The position numbers and the translations under genes were made by a program. Shown piece after piece: positions 42,507 through 51,132 of a stretch of DNA of 64,000 nucleotides. The notes beneath the pieces are model-generated. The model was not told the DNA's origin, made no database searches, and saw only the letters and a list, made by a program, of their open reading frames with translations. The stretch's first letter is position 1. Each line of letters begins with the position of its first letter. Origin of the DNA: Flavobacteriales bacterium UBA952 (GTDB lineage: Bacteria > Bacteroidota > Bacteroidia > Flavobacteriales_D > Crocinitomicaceae). Location of the stretch: the NCBI GenBank assembly GCA_002293185.1, contig DBCS01000003.1, positions 62,001-126,000 on the forward strand, read 5' to 3'.

Positions 42507-43951
42507 TGGCTAGCGATAATAAGCGCTCCCTCGGCCTTCTCGACGCCACTTTATTGGTGTCTGGATCCATGATTGGCTCCGGAATTTTTATTGTTTCGAC
42601 ACTCATGCTGCGCGATATCGGTTCGCCAGCTTGGTTGTTGGTGTTGTGGGTTCTGACGGGCCTTATCACCATATTTGCTGCACTCAGTTACGGTGAGTTG
42701 GCAGGCATGATGCCGAATGCAGGCGGGCAGTACGTTTACATCCAGCGGGCTTATGGCAAAATGGCTTCTTTTCTATATGGATGGACCGTCTTTACCGTTA
42801 TTCAAACAGGTGTTATTGCAGCAGTTGCAGTAGCCTTTGCCAAATACACTGCTGTATTTTTACCGGGTTTGAATGAAGTCATCTTTGACACTTCTTTTTT
42901 GAGTATTTCTTGGGCGCAGGTCCTAGCAATTGCCTCGGTTGTATTGTTAACCTATTCGAATGCGCGAGGGGTTCAAAACGGAAAGATGATTCAGTTTGTG
43001 TTCACTTTTGCCAAATTATTTGCGTTGGGCGCACTCATTGTATTGGGGATCTATCTTGGTCTGAAAACCGACGTATTTGCACTTAATTTTACCGATGCTT
43101 GGAAAGCAACCCGAACAGTTGTTTCGAGTAGCGGTGACAAAGTTTTTCAAATTCCTTTAACAGGTTGGGCGCTGGTTGGCGCATTGGGTGCAACCATTAT
43201 CAATTCTTTGTTTTCTGCCGATGCCTGGAACAACGTTACTTTTATTGCGGGTGAAATCCAGGACCCTAAAAAAAACATACCTAAAAGTTTATTTTTTGGT
43301 ACCTTAATCGTTACAGTTATCTACGTTTTGGCCAATATCGCGTATCTCGCCCTGTTACCAGTTAACGGAAGCCCAAATGGCCTCAACCCAATCGACCAAG
43401 GAATGCTTTTTGCCAGTAATGATAGAGTAGGGGCTTCTGCTGCTTATGTGATTTTCGGTGACGCTGGTATTTTATTGATGGCTGGCCTCATTATGGTATC
43501 AACTTTTGGCTGTAATAATGGTTTGGTTTTAGCTGGTTCGCGTTTGTTCTACGCCATGTCCAAAGATGGGCTTTTCTTCAAAAGTGCTGCGCAGCTCAAT
43601 TTAAATGGTGTTCCCGCACGAGCGCTCTGGATCCAATGCATTTGGGCAAGTGCGCTTTGCCTGTCGGGTAAATATGGAGACTTGCTCACCTACAGTACGT
43701 TTGCAAGCTTGTTGTTCTACATCATCACTATTTACGGCATTTTTAGACTTCGCAAATTAGAGCCCGATACACCAAGGCCCTACAAAGCCTGGGGATACCC
43801 GTTTATTCCAGCACTATACATTTTACTTACACTCGCTATTTGCATAGATTTATTGATCTACGATTTTCGAAATGCAGGTATGGGCTTGTTTATCGTTCTT
43901 TTGGGCATTCCGGTATATTACTTAATCGAATCGAAAAGAAAGGCAGCTTAA
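42506..43951 (+). CDS. APC family permease (second of two)
   Basis: A 481-residue amino acid permease of a different APC subgroup from its neighbour, closer to LAT-type/L-amino acid exchangers: LLDATLLVSGSMIGSGIFIV, ALSYGELAGMMPNAGGQYVY, LFSADAWNNVTFIAGEIQDP, and a late RLRKLEPDTPRPYKAWGYPF. It has about twelve helices. The pair may carry different amino acids or work as importer and exchanger; this is inference from position only. Its start overlaps the stop of the first permease. Confidence 0.92.
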   Translation: MASDNKRSLGLLDATLLVSGSMIGSGIFIVSTLMLRDIGSPAWLLVLWVLTGLITIFAALSYGELAGMMPNAGGQYVYIQRAYGKMASFLYGWTVFTVIQTGVIAAVAVAFAKYTAVFLPGLNEVIFDTSFLSISWAQVLAIASVVLLTYSNARGVQNGKMIQFVFTFAKLFALGALIVLGIYLGLKTDVFALNFTDAWKATRTVVSSSGDKVFQIPLTGWALVGALGATIINSLFSADAWNNVTFIAGEIQDPKKNIPKSLFFGTLIVTVIYVLANIAYLALLPVNGSPNGLNPIDQGMLFASNDRVGASAAYVIFGDAGILLMAGLIMVSTFGCNNGLVLAGSRLFYAMSKDGLFFKSAAQLNLNGVPARALWIQCIWASALCLSGKYGDLLTYSTFASLLFYIITIYGIFRLRKLEPDTPRPYKAWGYPFIPALYILLTLAICIDLLIYDFRNAGMGLFIVLLGIPVYYLIESKRKAA

Positions 43952-43984
43952 CCAATAAGCACGGTAAGTTATCGTTGGGCTTAC

Positions 43985-44869
43985 ATGAAAAAACCTTTCA
44001 TTCTTTTCTCTAAACGCATGGAACGAGGCACCCTCATTTGGTTGTGTATTTGTGCGCTCGTTATTTTTATTCCAAGAATACAGGCCTACTTTTTTGAACC
44101 GGATCTATCTTTTGAGTGGTCATACGTGCAAGAGAAGAATACAAGGCATACAACAGAACCTTACAACACAGCGCTACGCGCAAGTAAAGTACGTTTTAAG
44201 CGTTTATGGAAGCGCTGCCCACCTGAATCTCTTGGCTCCCTAGATTGGCAGCGTTTAGGCTTGAGTGTCAAACAGGCTTCGTCAATTTTGCGTTTTCGTG
44301 ATAAATATGGTATTCATTCACTCGAGCAGATGCAACGAATTAGGGTGTTACCAGCCGATTTATTGACGCTAATTGCCGATTCTTTGGTCTTTGATCAGCA
44401 AAAAACAACTTCTTTAACTAAAAGTTTTAATGAGCAAGCAAAGCAAACATCAATTGCCAAACCCGAAAAGAAAATTCAAAAATTAGACCTCAATGCGGCA
44501 ACAATTGAGATGTTGGTGGCTTTACCGGGCATCGGGCAATATACGGCAGAAAAAATCATTGCCTACCGAACGCGCCTTGGGGGGTTCTTGCATGTTGATC
44601 AACTTTCTGAAATCAAGGGGATAAAGCCTGAAATTCTTGAAAATACCATACAATATATGGAAATCAATGAAGGCGTAAAAAAGCTTGCTTTGAATTCGAT
44701 TACCTATGAATTGCTTAAACAACACCCGTATCTCAGTTGGAATCAGGCTAATTCTATCATCAAAATGAGAAACCAAAAAGGTGGATTCAAAGAATTGAAG
44801 GAACTCAAAGAATCTGTATTAATTGACGAGGAGACGTACAACAAACTCTTGCCTTATGTATCTTTGTGA
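43985..44869 (+). CDS. Helix-hairpin-helix (ComEA-like) membrane-anchored protein
   Basis: A 294-residue protein with one N-terminal transmembrane helix (GTLIWLCICALVIFIPRIQ) and several helix-hairpin-helix units that would sit outside the membrane. The best is LDLNAATIEMLVALPGIGQY followed by TAEKIIAYRTRLGGF (about 161-195). Others are at LGLSVKQASSILRFRDKYG and LSWNQANSIIKMRNQKGGF. HhH proteins of this ComEA type bind DNA without sequence preference and take part in DNA uptake, though in Bacteroidota they are common even in strains not known to be competent. Its last codons contain the apt promoter box. Confidence 0.87.
   Translation: MKKPFILFSKRMERGTLIWLCICALVIFIPRIQAYFFEPDLSFEWSYVQEKNTRHTTEPYNTALRASKVRFKRLWKRCPPESLGSLDWQRLGLSVKQASSILRFRDKYGIHSLEQMQRIRVLPADLLTLIADSLVFDQQKTTSLTKSFNEQAKQTSIAKPEKKIQKLDLNAATIEMLVALPGIGQYTAEKIIAYRTRLGGFLHVDQLSEIKGIKPEILENTIQYMEINEGVKKLALNSITYELLKQHPYLSWNQANSIIKMRNQKGGFKELKELKESVLIDEETYNKLLPYVSL
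44859..44866 (+). promoter_or_regulatory. TAnnTTTG element for apt inside the upstream gene
   Basis: TATCTTTG followed by TGAT and the apt ATG at 44871. The box spans the final Val-Ser-Leu codons of the ComEA-like gene. Exact match, four-base spacing. Confidence 0.65.
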
Positions 44870-44870
44870 T

Positions 44871-45401
44871 ATGACAGTTCAAGAGCAGCTAAAGGCGGTG
44901 ATCCGCGATGTACCTGATTTTCCGAAACCAGGCATCCTATTTAAGGATATTTCTACCATTATGTTAAATCCAAAAGTATCCAATACAGTTCTAGATCACC
45001 TTGTTGCTCTGTACCAAAACGCAGCTATTGATGCTATTGCAGGTATTGAAAGCCGAGGTTTTTTATTCGGTTATCCATTGGCTATGCGCTTAGGAATTCC
45101 TTTTATTTTGATCCGTAAAGAAGGAAAGTTACCCTATGACAAAATCAAACACGCGTACGAACTTGAATATGGTTCAGCCACAATAGAAATGCATACCGAT
45201 GCAGTCACTGTGGGTCAGCGTGTTCTGATCCATGACGACCTACTCGCTACTGGTGGCTCGGCGGCCGCTGCGGCCACGCTTATTGAAAAAAGTGGTGGTA
45301 TAGTGGCCGGCTATGATTTTTTAGTAGCGCTCTCTTTTTTAGAAGGTGACAAATTATTAGCTCCGTTTAGTGAGCAAATCAATGCAATTGTTCATTATTA
45401 A
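44871..45401 (+). CDS. apt: Adenine phosphoribosyltransferase
   Basis: Apt salvages adenine to AMP using PRPP. The 176-residue protein has the N-terminal DVPDFPKPGILFKDIST block, GIESRGFLFGYPLAMRLG, RKEGKLPYDK, and the PRPP-binding loop VLIHDDLLATGGSAAAAA (about 121-138). All are canonical. It starts one base after the ComEA-like stop codon (TGA-T-ATG), at the ATG directly behind an exact TATCTTTG box; upstream in-frame codons back to 44823 would sit inside that gene. Confidence 0.96.
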   Translation: MTVQEQLKAVIRDVPDFPKPGILFKDISTIMLNPKVSNTVLDHLVALYQNAAIDAIAGIESRGFLFGYPLAMRLGIPFILIRKEGKLPYDKIKHAYELEYGSATIEMHTDAVTVGQRVLIHDDLLATGGSAAAAATLIEKSGGIVAGYDFLVALSFLEGDKLLAPFSEQINAIVHY

Positions 45402-45455
45402 ACGCTTTTGTAGGGATTAAGCTCATCACCTCATCAACCAACATCAACTAACAAC

Positions 45456-46595
45456 ATGAGTACTTATTTTACGGAACAACAGCAATTACTTGCGCAGATG
45501 GTTCGAGATTTTGCCGAGCGCGAGATCCGTCCCAATTTAAAGCACTGGGACGAACACGAAATTTTCCCAATCGAAGTCATGAAAAAAATGGGCGAGCTCG
45601 GCTTGCTTGGTGTTTTTATTCCGGAACAATACGGAGGCGCTGGTTTTGGCTATAATGAATACGCAACTATTTTAATGGAACTCGGAAAAGTCTGCGGCGG
45701 TGTAGGCCTTAGCGTAGCTGCACATAATTCTTTGTGTACAGGTCATATTTTTTATCATGGTTCGGAGGCTCAAAAACAAAAGTACTTACCTAAGCTAGCA
45801 TCTGGTGAATGGATTGGCGCATGGGGTTTAACCGAGGCCAATACGGGTTCAGATGCCATGCGCATGAAGGCTACGGCAGTTCAAGATGGCGATCATTGGG
45901 TGCTAAATGGTTCAAAAAACTGGATTACACATGGTCTTTCAGGCGACGTTTCTGTTGTGCTAATTAGAACCGGCGAATTACTCGATAGTAAAGGAATTAC
46001 TGCATTTATCGTCGAAAAAGGCACACCAGGTTTTTCAGCAGTCAAAATCAAAGATAAATTAGGGGTGCGTGCGAGTGAGACAGCCGAACTCATTTTTGAA
46101 AACGTTCGTATTCCAAACGAAAATGTTATTGGTGAAGTAGGGCAGGGTTTTGCACAAGCCATGCAAGTTCTCGATGGCGGTCGTATTTCTATTGCGTCGC
46201 TAAGTTGCGGAATAGCAAGAGGTGCTTTTGAGGCCTCTGTGAAGTACGCCAAAGAGAGGGAGCAATTTGGGCAGCCAATTGCGTATTTTCAAGCAATTAG
46301 CTTCAAATTAGCTGACATGGCTACGCAAATTGAAGCCTCAGAACTCCTTACTTTTCAGGCCGCAGCCAAAAAAGATGCTAAAATGCCAGTTACCAAAGAA
46401 GGTGCCATAGCCAAATATTTTGCCTCTGAAGTATCTGTTAAATGCGGCAATGAAGCCGTGCAAATTATGGGTGGCTATGGCTATACCAAAGAGTATCCAG
46501 CCGAAAAGTTTTTGCGAGACTCCAAACTCATGACAATCGGCGAAGGGACCTCCGAAATTCAAAAGTTGGTCATATCGAGAGAAATTTTGAAATAA
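45456..46595 (+). CDS. Acyl-CoA dehydrogenase
   Basis: A 379-residue FAD-dependent acyl-CoA dehydrogenase, closest in sequence pattern to short-chain/butyryl-CoA dehydrogenases. It shows AWGLTEANTGSDA, the WITHGLSGDVSVV strand, GVRASETAELIFENVRIP, and GGYGYTKEYPAEKFLRDSK. The GEGTSEIQKLVISREIL tail carries the likely catalytic Glu. It would take part in beta-oxidation or branched-chain acid breakdown with an electron-transfer flavoprotein not seen here. The 54 bp leader region upstream of the ATG is C/A-rich with almost no G near the start, so it should be unstructured. Confidence 0.94.
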   Translation: MSTYFTEQQQLLAQMVRDFAEREIRPNLKHWDEHEIFPIEVMKKMGELGLLGVFIPEQYGGAGFGYNEYATILMELGKVCGGVGLSVAAHNSLCTGHIFYHGSEAQKQKYLPKLASGEWIGAWGLTEANTGSDAMRMKATAVQDGDHWVLNGSKNWITHGLSGDVSVVLIRTGELLDSKGITAFIVEKGTPGFSAVKIKDKLGVRASETAELIFENVRIPNENVIGEVGQGFAQAMQVLDGGRISIASLSCGIARGAFEASVKYAKEREQFGQPIAYFQAISFKLADMATQIEASELLTFQAAAKKDAKMPVTKEGAIAKYFASEVSVKCGNEAVQIMGGYGYTKEYPAEKFLRDSKLMTIGEGTSEIQKLVISREILK

Positions 46596-46596
46596 T

Positions 46597-46627
46597 TTTG
46601 CAGAATTGAATTTCTCTTGTATCTTTG
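46597..46627 (+). promoter_or_regulatory. Full -33/-7 promoter of rpsU
   Basis: TTTG (46597-46600), a 19-bp spacer, then TATCTTTG (46620-46627). Both elements and the spacing fit the Bacteroidota consensus exactly, the best complete promoter in the window. The predicted leader is about 28 bases. Confidence 0.75.
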
Positions 46628-46660
46628 CCACCCTAAGTAATAACAAAGAAATTAAAGCAT

Positions 46661-46852
46661 ATGTTGATCATTCCAATTAAAGAAGGCGAGAACATCGAGC
46701 GCGCATTGAAGAAGTACAAAAAGAAGTACGAGAAAACCAATGTGATGAAGCAACTTCGTGCTCGTAAAGAGTTCGTGAAGCCATCTATCTCTCGTCGTCA
46801 GGAAGTGATCCGTGCTGCATACAAACAAAGAATGCAAAGCGCACAATTGTAA
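46661..46852 (+). CDS. rpsU: 30S ribosomal protein S21
   Basis: A 63-residue basic protein identified as S21: MLIIPIKEGENIERALKKYK, followed by KYEKTNVMKQLRARKEF and YKQRMQSA. S21 aids base-pairing between mRNA and the 16S anti-Shine-Dalgarno region; in Bacteroidota, where Shine-Dalgarno pairing is rarely used, S21 helps occlude that region. A full consensus promoter lies upstream and a strong terminator downstream. The rpsU-tyrosine recombinase order is common in Flavobacteriales. Confidence 0.97.
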   Translation: MLIIPIKEGENIERALKKYKKKYEKTNVMKQLRARKEFVKPSISRRQEVIRAAYKQRMQSAQL

Positions 46853-46878
46853 CCAATTGTCAAAAAATACGTACAAAT

Positions 46879-46901
46879 AAGGAGCTTTGGCTCCTTTTTT
46901 T
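46879..46901 (+). terminator. Terminator of rpsU abutting the recombinase start codon
   Basis: AAGGAGC-TTTG-GCTCCTT (46879-46896) followed by T up to 46901. The ATG of the recombinase is the very next base (46902), so the hairpin and U-tract form the immediate 5' context of that gene. Confidence 0.88.
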
Positions 46902-47780
46902 ATGCTCCAAGAATTCGAAAATTACCTCAAACAAGAAAAACGCTATTCTGCGCACACCTGCTTGGCCTATCTCCAGGACATCAAGCAGTTTAGTGTATTT
47001 GCTGATTGCAAGAAGCTCTCTGACTGGCAAGAACAACAAACTTCAATAGTGCGGAGCTGGATGGTCAGTCTTTTGGAACAAGGGCTGAGTAAACGTTCCG
47101 TCAATCGTAAATTAGCCGCGTTGCGGACCTTCTTCAATTGGTTGCGCAAAGAAGGGAAGCTCGAAGAAAATCCAATGACGCGCGTTCAAGGCCCCAAAGG
47201 CGAAAAGCGCCTACCGGTTTTTGTAAAAGAGTCGGAACTCTCTTCACAGCGTGTAAGCGCACTTTTCAATACAGATTTTGAGGGTTTGCGCAACTGTTTA
47301 ATTGTAGAGCTTTTTTACCAAACAGGCATCCGTCTTTCTGAACTCATCGACCTAAAAGAAACGGCAGTTAGTTCTCAATATATTAAAGTGTTGGGTAAGC
47401 GCAATAAAGAACGCATCATACCTATTGCGCCAGATTTAGCAAAGAAAATCGATCAATATAGGGTTGCTAAACGCGGACTTGGTCTTGATCACCCCAATTT
47501 ATTATTGCGCCCAAACGGGCAAGCACTTTACCCACAACTCGTGTACCGGCTGATCAAAGAAGTGTTGGGCACCTTAAGTGGGGTAGAGAAGCGGAGCCCG
47601 CATGTGCTTCGGCATACTTTTGCCACACACATGCTTAACAATGGTGCAGGTTTAGAGACGCTCAAAGATCTTTTGGGACACGCCAATTTATCGGCCACAC
47701 AAGTCTACACTCACAATTCATTTGCACAATTGCGCAAAGCATATGGTAGTGCACATCCGCGTGCACTTAAAACACCGTAA
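46902..47780 (+). CDS. XerC/XerD-type tyrosine recombinase
   Basis: A 292-residue tyrosine recombinase of the XerC/XerD type, which resolves chromosome dimers at dif sites. The N-terminal SAM-like core-binding domain (LQEFENYLKQEKRYSAHTCL) is followed by the catalytic domain. Active-site residues are Arg in FYQTGIRLSELIDL, His-x-x-Arg in PHVLRHTFATHML, His in LLGHANLSATQVY, and the nucleophile Tyr in that last motif. I cannot say XerC or XerD. No promoter box is visible and the terminator of rpsU ends exactly at its ATG, so expression likely depends on readthrough. Confidence 0.94.
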   Translation: MLQEFENYLKQEKRYSAHTCLAYLQDIKQFSVFADCKKLSDWQEQQTSIVRSWMVSLLEQGLSKRSVNRKLAALRTFFNWLRKEGKLEENPMTRVQGPKGEKRLPVFVKESELSSQRVSALFNTDFEGLRNCLIVELFYQTGIRLSELIDLKETAVSSQYIKVLGKRNKERIIPIAPDLAKKIDQYRVAKRGLGLDHPNLLLRPNGQALYPQLVYRLIKEVLGTLSGVEKRSPHVLRHTFATHMLNNGAGLETLKDLLGHANLSATQVYTHNSFAQLRKAYGSAHPRALKTP

Positions 47781-47807
47781 TTTAATAGCGAAAGCGCTGA
47801 AATTACC

Positions 47808-47815
47808 TATCTTTG
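47808..47815 (+). promoter_or_regulatory. TAnnTTTG element for the PfkB gene
   Basis: TATCTTTG is an exact match 17 bases before the ATG at 47833 and supports that start over earlier in-frame Met codons that lie within the recombinase gene. Confidence 0.55.
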
Positions 47816-47832
47816 CGGCACAATTTAGAACT

Positions 47833-48753
47833 ATGAAATTAGCAGCAGTTGGTAGTGTGGCATTCGACGCCATAGAAACGCCCTTCGGAAAAACAGATAA
47901 AATCGTTGGTGGCGCGGGCTCTTATATTGCCTTAGCGGCTTCATTTTTTGTGAAAGAACAGAGCCTTATTTCTGTTGTAGGCGGCGATTTCCCAAAAGAA
48001 TTTCTCGGATTATTAACAGCTAAAGGTGTAGACGTGAGCGGTATAGAAGTCAAGAAGGATGAAAAAACATTCTTTTGGTCAGGCCGTTATCATACTGACC
48101 TTAACTCCCGAGATACCCTTATTACAGAACTCAATGTGCTCGCCGATTTCAAGCCTGTGGTGCCTGCTCATGCCCAAAATGCAGCATTTTTGATGTTAGG
48201 TAATTTGAGTCCGGCTGTACAGTTGTCGGTGATACAGCAAATGGCTACCCGACCAAAACTTATCGCCATGGACACCATGAACTTCTGGATGGATATCGCT
48301 TTAGACGAACTCAAAGAAACCATCAAGCTTATCGATGTACTCATTATCAATGATGAGGAGGCCCGTCAACTTTCTGGTGTGTATTCTTTGCGAAAAGCTG
48401 CAGGCATTATTCGTGCAATGGGCCCTGCTATTCTCATCATTAAAAAAGGAGAGCATGGCGCGTTGTTATTTCATGAAGCTAATGTCTTTTATGCACCGGC
48501 ACTTCCCCTAGAAGAGGTCTTTGACCCAACAGGGGCAGGAGATACTTTTGCAGGTGGCTTTATGGGCTACCTTTCTGCTGCGCCAACAATCAACTTCGAA
48601 ACCATGAAACGCGCCATTATAGCAGGATCTGCACTCGCCTCTTTTTGTGTAGAAAAATTTGGTACCGAACGTTTATTAGAAATTAATCAAGAAGACTTAC
48701 AGCAGCGCATGCAGGAATTCGTTGCACTATCTACCTTTCAATTGGAAGCCTAA
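47833..48753 (+). CDS. PfkB family carbohydrate kinase
   Basis: A 306-residue sugar or nucleoside kinase of the PfkB/ribokinase family. It shows the N-terminal MKLAAVGSVAFDAIETPFG, the GGAGSYIALAASFFV loop, the substrate-pocket LINDEEARQLSG-like segment, and the C-terminal signature VFDPTGAGDTFAGGFMGYL with the catalytic Asp in GAGD (about residue 235). The substrate cannot be told. It is followed by the DUF349 gene with a one-base TAATG overlap. Confidence 0.92.
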   Translation: MKLAAVGSVAFDAIETPFGKTDKIVGGAGSYIALAASFFVKEQSLISVVGGDFPKEFLGLLTAKGVDVSGIEVKKDEKTFFWSGRYHTDLNSRDTLITELNVLADFKPVVPAHAQNAAFLMLGNLSPAVQLSVIQQMATRPKLIAMDTMNFWMDIALDELKETIKLIDVLIINDEEARQLSGVYSLRKAAGIIRAMGPAILIIKKGEHGALLFHEANVFYAPALPLEEVFDPTGAGDTFAGGFMGYLSAAPTINFETMKRAIIAGSALASFCVEKFGTERLLEINQEDLQQRMQEFVALSTFQLEA

Positions 48754-50462
48754 TGGAATTACAACACCTCACCGAACAAATTGTGGCATTGAGCCAGCAA
48801 GAAGACCTCCTTCAATTAGGGCGCTCTGCCGGCGAAATCAAACAACAATTCGAAGATCTACTCATCGAGCTTGAGCGTCAAGAACAAGTCAAGCGCCTCA
48901 ATGCTAATGATGCCGGAGAAACCTATGAAGAAATTGATTACAAGCCATTCAAAGAAGCTTTTTTTGAAGCATTCAACCAATTTGTGACGAAGAGAAAGGC
49001 ACAACAGCAATTACAACAGACCCTAGAGGCCCAAAATCTGAAGTTAAAAAAAGACCTGATCACACGTTTGAAAGAGGTTATTGACAATGAAGAGAAAATC
49101 GGCACCGCTTTTCAGGCCTACAAAGAAATCCACGAAACCTGGAAAAAAATTGGTGCTATTCCTAGAGAACACCGTGAAACCATTCAGAAAGAATATTCGC
49201 GGTTGTTAGAGATTTTCTTCTACAATATTAAAATCTACAAAGAACTCAAAGATCACGACTACCGTCGCAATAAACAACTTAAAGAAGATCTCATCTTCAA
49301 GCTCAAACAATTGCGGGTTGCTGCGCTCGAACAACGAGACCTAGAAGGCCAATTACATGCGCTCCAAGATGAATGGGAAGAAATCGGCCCGGTTCAAAAC
49401 GAAGACTGGGAGCTCATGAAAAACGCTTATTGGGAGGCCGTAAGAGGCATTTACGATAAAATTAATGAGCATTATGAGGCCCAAAGACAGGTTTTAAAAG
49501 CTAACATTGAGACCAAGAAAAAAATAGTTGCCGATTTAGCTGCCCGCATAGAAGACAGCGCCAATTGGAGTACTTTCAAGCATTGGGAAACACAAACGGC
49601 ATATATACTTGAGCTCCAAGCGCAATGGAAAACGATCGGTTCTGGTAGCCGTAAAGATAACGAAGCAGTTTATCAGTCATTTAGGGTACTCTGCGATGAA
49701 TTTTTTGCAGCAAAAAAATTATTCTCTAAGGAGATAGATGCCGCAAGTCAAGAGATTGTCGCCAAGAAAAAAGTCCTCATAGATAAAGCGCAAGCTTTTG
49801 GGGCCTCTACAGATTGGAAAAATGCGGCCGAGCAGCTCAAGAAGCTCCAAAGACAATGGCAAGAACTCGGTTCTGCAGGGCAGCGTCATGAGAACAAACT
49901 ATGGAAGGATTTTCGAGGCGCTTGTAATGCATTCTTTGATGCGCGCCAAGCACACTTTGCAGGTCAAGAGGCTGAAAATACCGAAAATCTCAATGCTAAA
50001 TTAGCTCTAATTGATGCCGTTAATAGCTATGCGTTACCAACCGAAAAACAAGCAGCATTGGCACAATTACGCGATTTTCAGCAGCAATTTAACGCTATTG
50101 GTCAGGTCGGCATCAAAGAGAAGCAAAGCACCTACACAGCCTTTAAAACACGCATGGATGAACTTTACAAAGGACTTAAACTCGAGGGTCAAGAGAAAGA
50201 ACGCGTTTTCTTCCAAGCTAAGTTAGAAGGCATTTTAGCTTCCCCCGACAAACAGCGCTTATTACAGGCCGAACGTCAAGAGCTTCGAAAGCAAATCGAC
50301 TACCTTCAAAAAGATATCCTCACCTTAGAAAATAACCTTGGCTTCTTTGCCCGTTCTAAAGGAGCCGATCAGCTTCGTTTAGATGTTCAAAAGAAAGTAG
50401 AAGAAGCCCAGCAAAAGATTCAAGGACTCAAAGCCAAGCTTAAACTTATACCCAATGAATAG
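48753..50462 (+). CDS. DUF349 domain protein
   Basis: A 569-residue protein, very rich in Glu, Lys and Gln, made of several DUF349 units. Each contains a helix pair of the form LQAQWKTIGSGSRKDNEAVY or LKKLQRQWQELGSAGQRHEN with a conserved Trp. The whole is predicted to be extended helical/coiled coil, with no signal or membrane segment. The function is unknown; large DUF349 proteins are widespread in Bacteroidota. It overlaps the PfkB stop by one base, and the next gene starts eight bases before its own stop. Confidence 0.88.
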   Translation: MELQHLTEQIVALSQQEDLLQLGRSAGEIKQQFEDLLIELERQEQVKRLNANDAGETYEEIDYKPFKEAFFEAFNQFVTKRKAQQQLQQTLEAQNLKLKKDLITRLKEVIDNEEKIGTAFQAYKEIHETWKKIGAIPREHRETIQKEYSRLLEIFFYNIKIYKELKDHDYRRNKQLKEDLIFKLKQLRVAALEQRDLEGQLHALQDEWEEIGPVQNEDWELMKNAYWEAVRGIYDKINEHYEAQRQVLKANIETKKKIVADLAARIEDSANWSTFKHWETQTAYILELQAQWKTIGSGSRKDNEAVYQSFRVLCDEFFAAKKLFSKEIDAASQEIVAKKKVLIDKAQAFGASTDWKNAAEQLKKLQRQWQELGSAGQRHENKLWKDFRGACNAFFDARQAHFAGQEAENTENLNAKLALIDAVNSYALPTEKQAALAQLRDFQQQFNAIGQVGIKEKQSTYTAFKTRMDELYKGLKLEGQEKERVFFQAKLEGILASPDKQRLLQAERQELRKQIDYLQKDILTLENNLGFFARSKGADQLRLDVQKKVEEAQQKIQGLKAKLKLIPNE

Positions 50463-51114
50463 CTTCATCAATCTACTCTTGTTGGTCATTAGTTTACCAA
50501 CCTTACTATTGTCTGTATTTGTTGGTTTCGATCTACCTATCGATTTTCTACATACCACAGGAAAGCGTTTGCCTTTTCGTATGGAGATTTATCTTGTTTT
50601 GGGTCTGTTATTATTGATTATCGGCCTTCGGCGCAGTATTAGACGCTGGATGGGTGTAAGTATGGTCAAGAAACAAACCAAATTTATTTGGAATCAGCCA
50701 ATCAGTACTGAACGCAAAAAACGTGTTTTTGTATACAATAGCCTAGAGGCGCTCGTGTTTTTGAGTCTTATGCTTGCACATCTATTTTTATCACAAGTTG
50801 CGTTTTTTGTAGCAACCGCTTATCTCATTTTAGCACTAGATGCTGTTTTATTTCTTCTGTTCAACGGCAAGGAATTTCGGGTTGGTTTGAGTAGCAAGGC
50901 AATTTTAGTTGCGGATAGAGAAATCGTTCTAATTTATCTCAATGGTCTTCGCAAGGTATCCGTTAGTCAACAAACGATTTACTTTGACTATATCGAGGAG
51001 CTGCAGCTTTCTTTCCCCTTGGATTGTATAGAGCCTGCCCAGAAAACCGAATTTTTCGAAGCACTGGAGCGTCAAATTGACCGTGACCGCGTCCTTTTTC
51101 ACCACACAAAGTAG
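50455..51114 (+). CDS. Hypothetical inner-membrane protein
   Basis: I do not recognise this 219-residue protein. It has about four hydrophobic segments (residues 3-24, 45-58, 94-110 and 112-135) and a C-terminal cytoplasmic domain of beta type (VGLSSKAILVADREIVLIYL, ISFDYIEEL-like strand), which could be a small PH-like domain. Its ATG overlaps the end of the DUF349 gene by eight bases, so it is translated in the same operon. The GT9 gene begins 18 bases after its stop but has its own promoter-like box. Confidence 0.75.
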   Translation: MNSFINLLLLVISLPTLLLSVFVGFDLPIDFLHTTGKRLPFRMEIYLVLGLLLLIIGLRRSIRRWMGVSMVKKQTKFIWNQPISTERKKRVFVYNSLEALVFLSLMLAHLFLSQVAFFVATAYLILALDAVLFLLFNGKEFRVGLSSKAILVADREIVLIYLNGLRKVSVSQQTIYFDYIEELQLSFPLDCIEPAQKTEFFEALERQIDRDRVLFHHTK

Positions 51115-51120
51115 TTTTTG

Positions 51121-51128
51121 TACATTCG
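51121..51128 (+). promoter_or_regulatory. Variant -7 element with four-base spacing to the GT9 start
   Basis: TACATTCG (one base off), then TACA, then the ATG at 51133. The spacing matches the leaderless set. Confidence 0.45.
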
Positions 51129-51132
51129 TACA

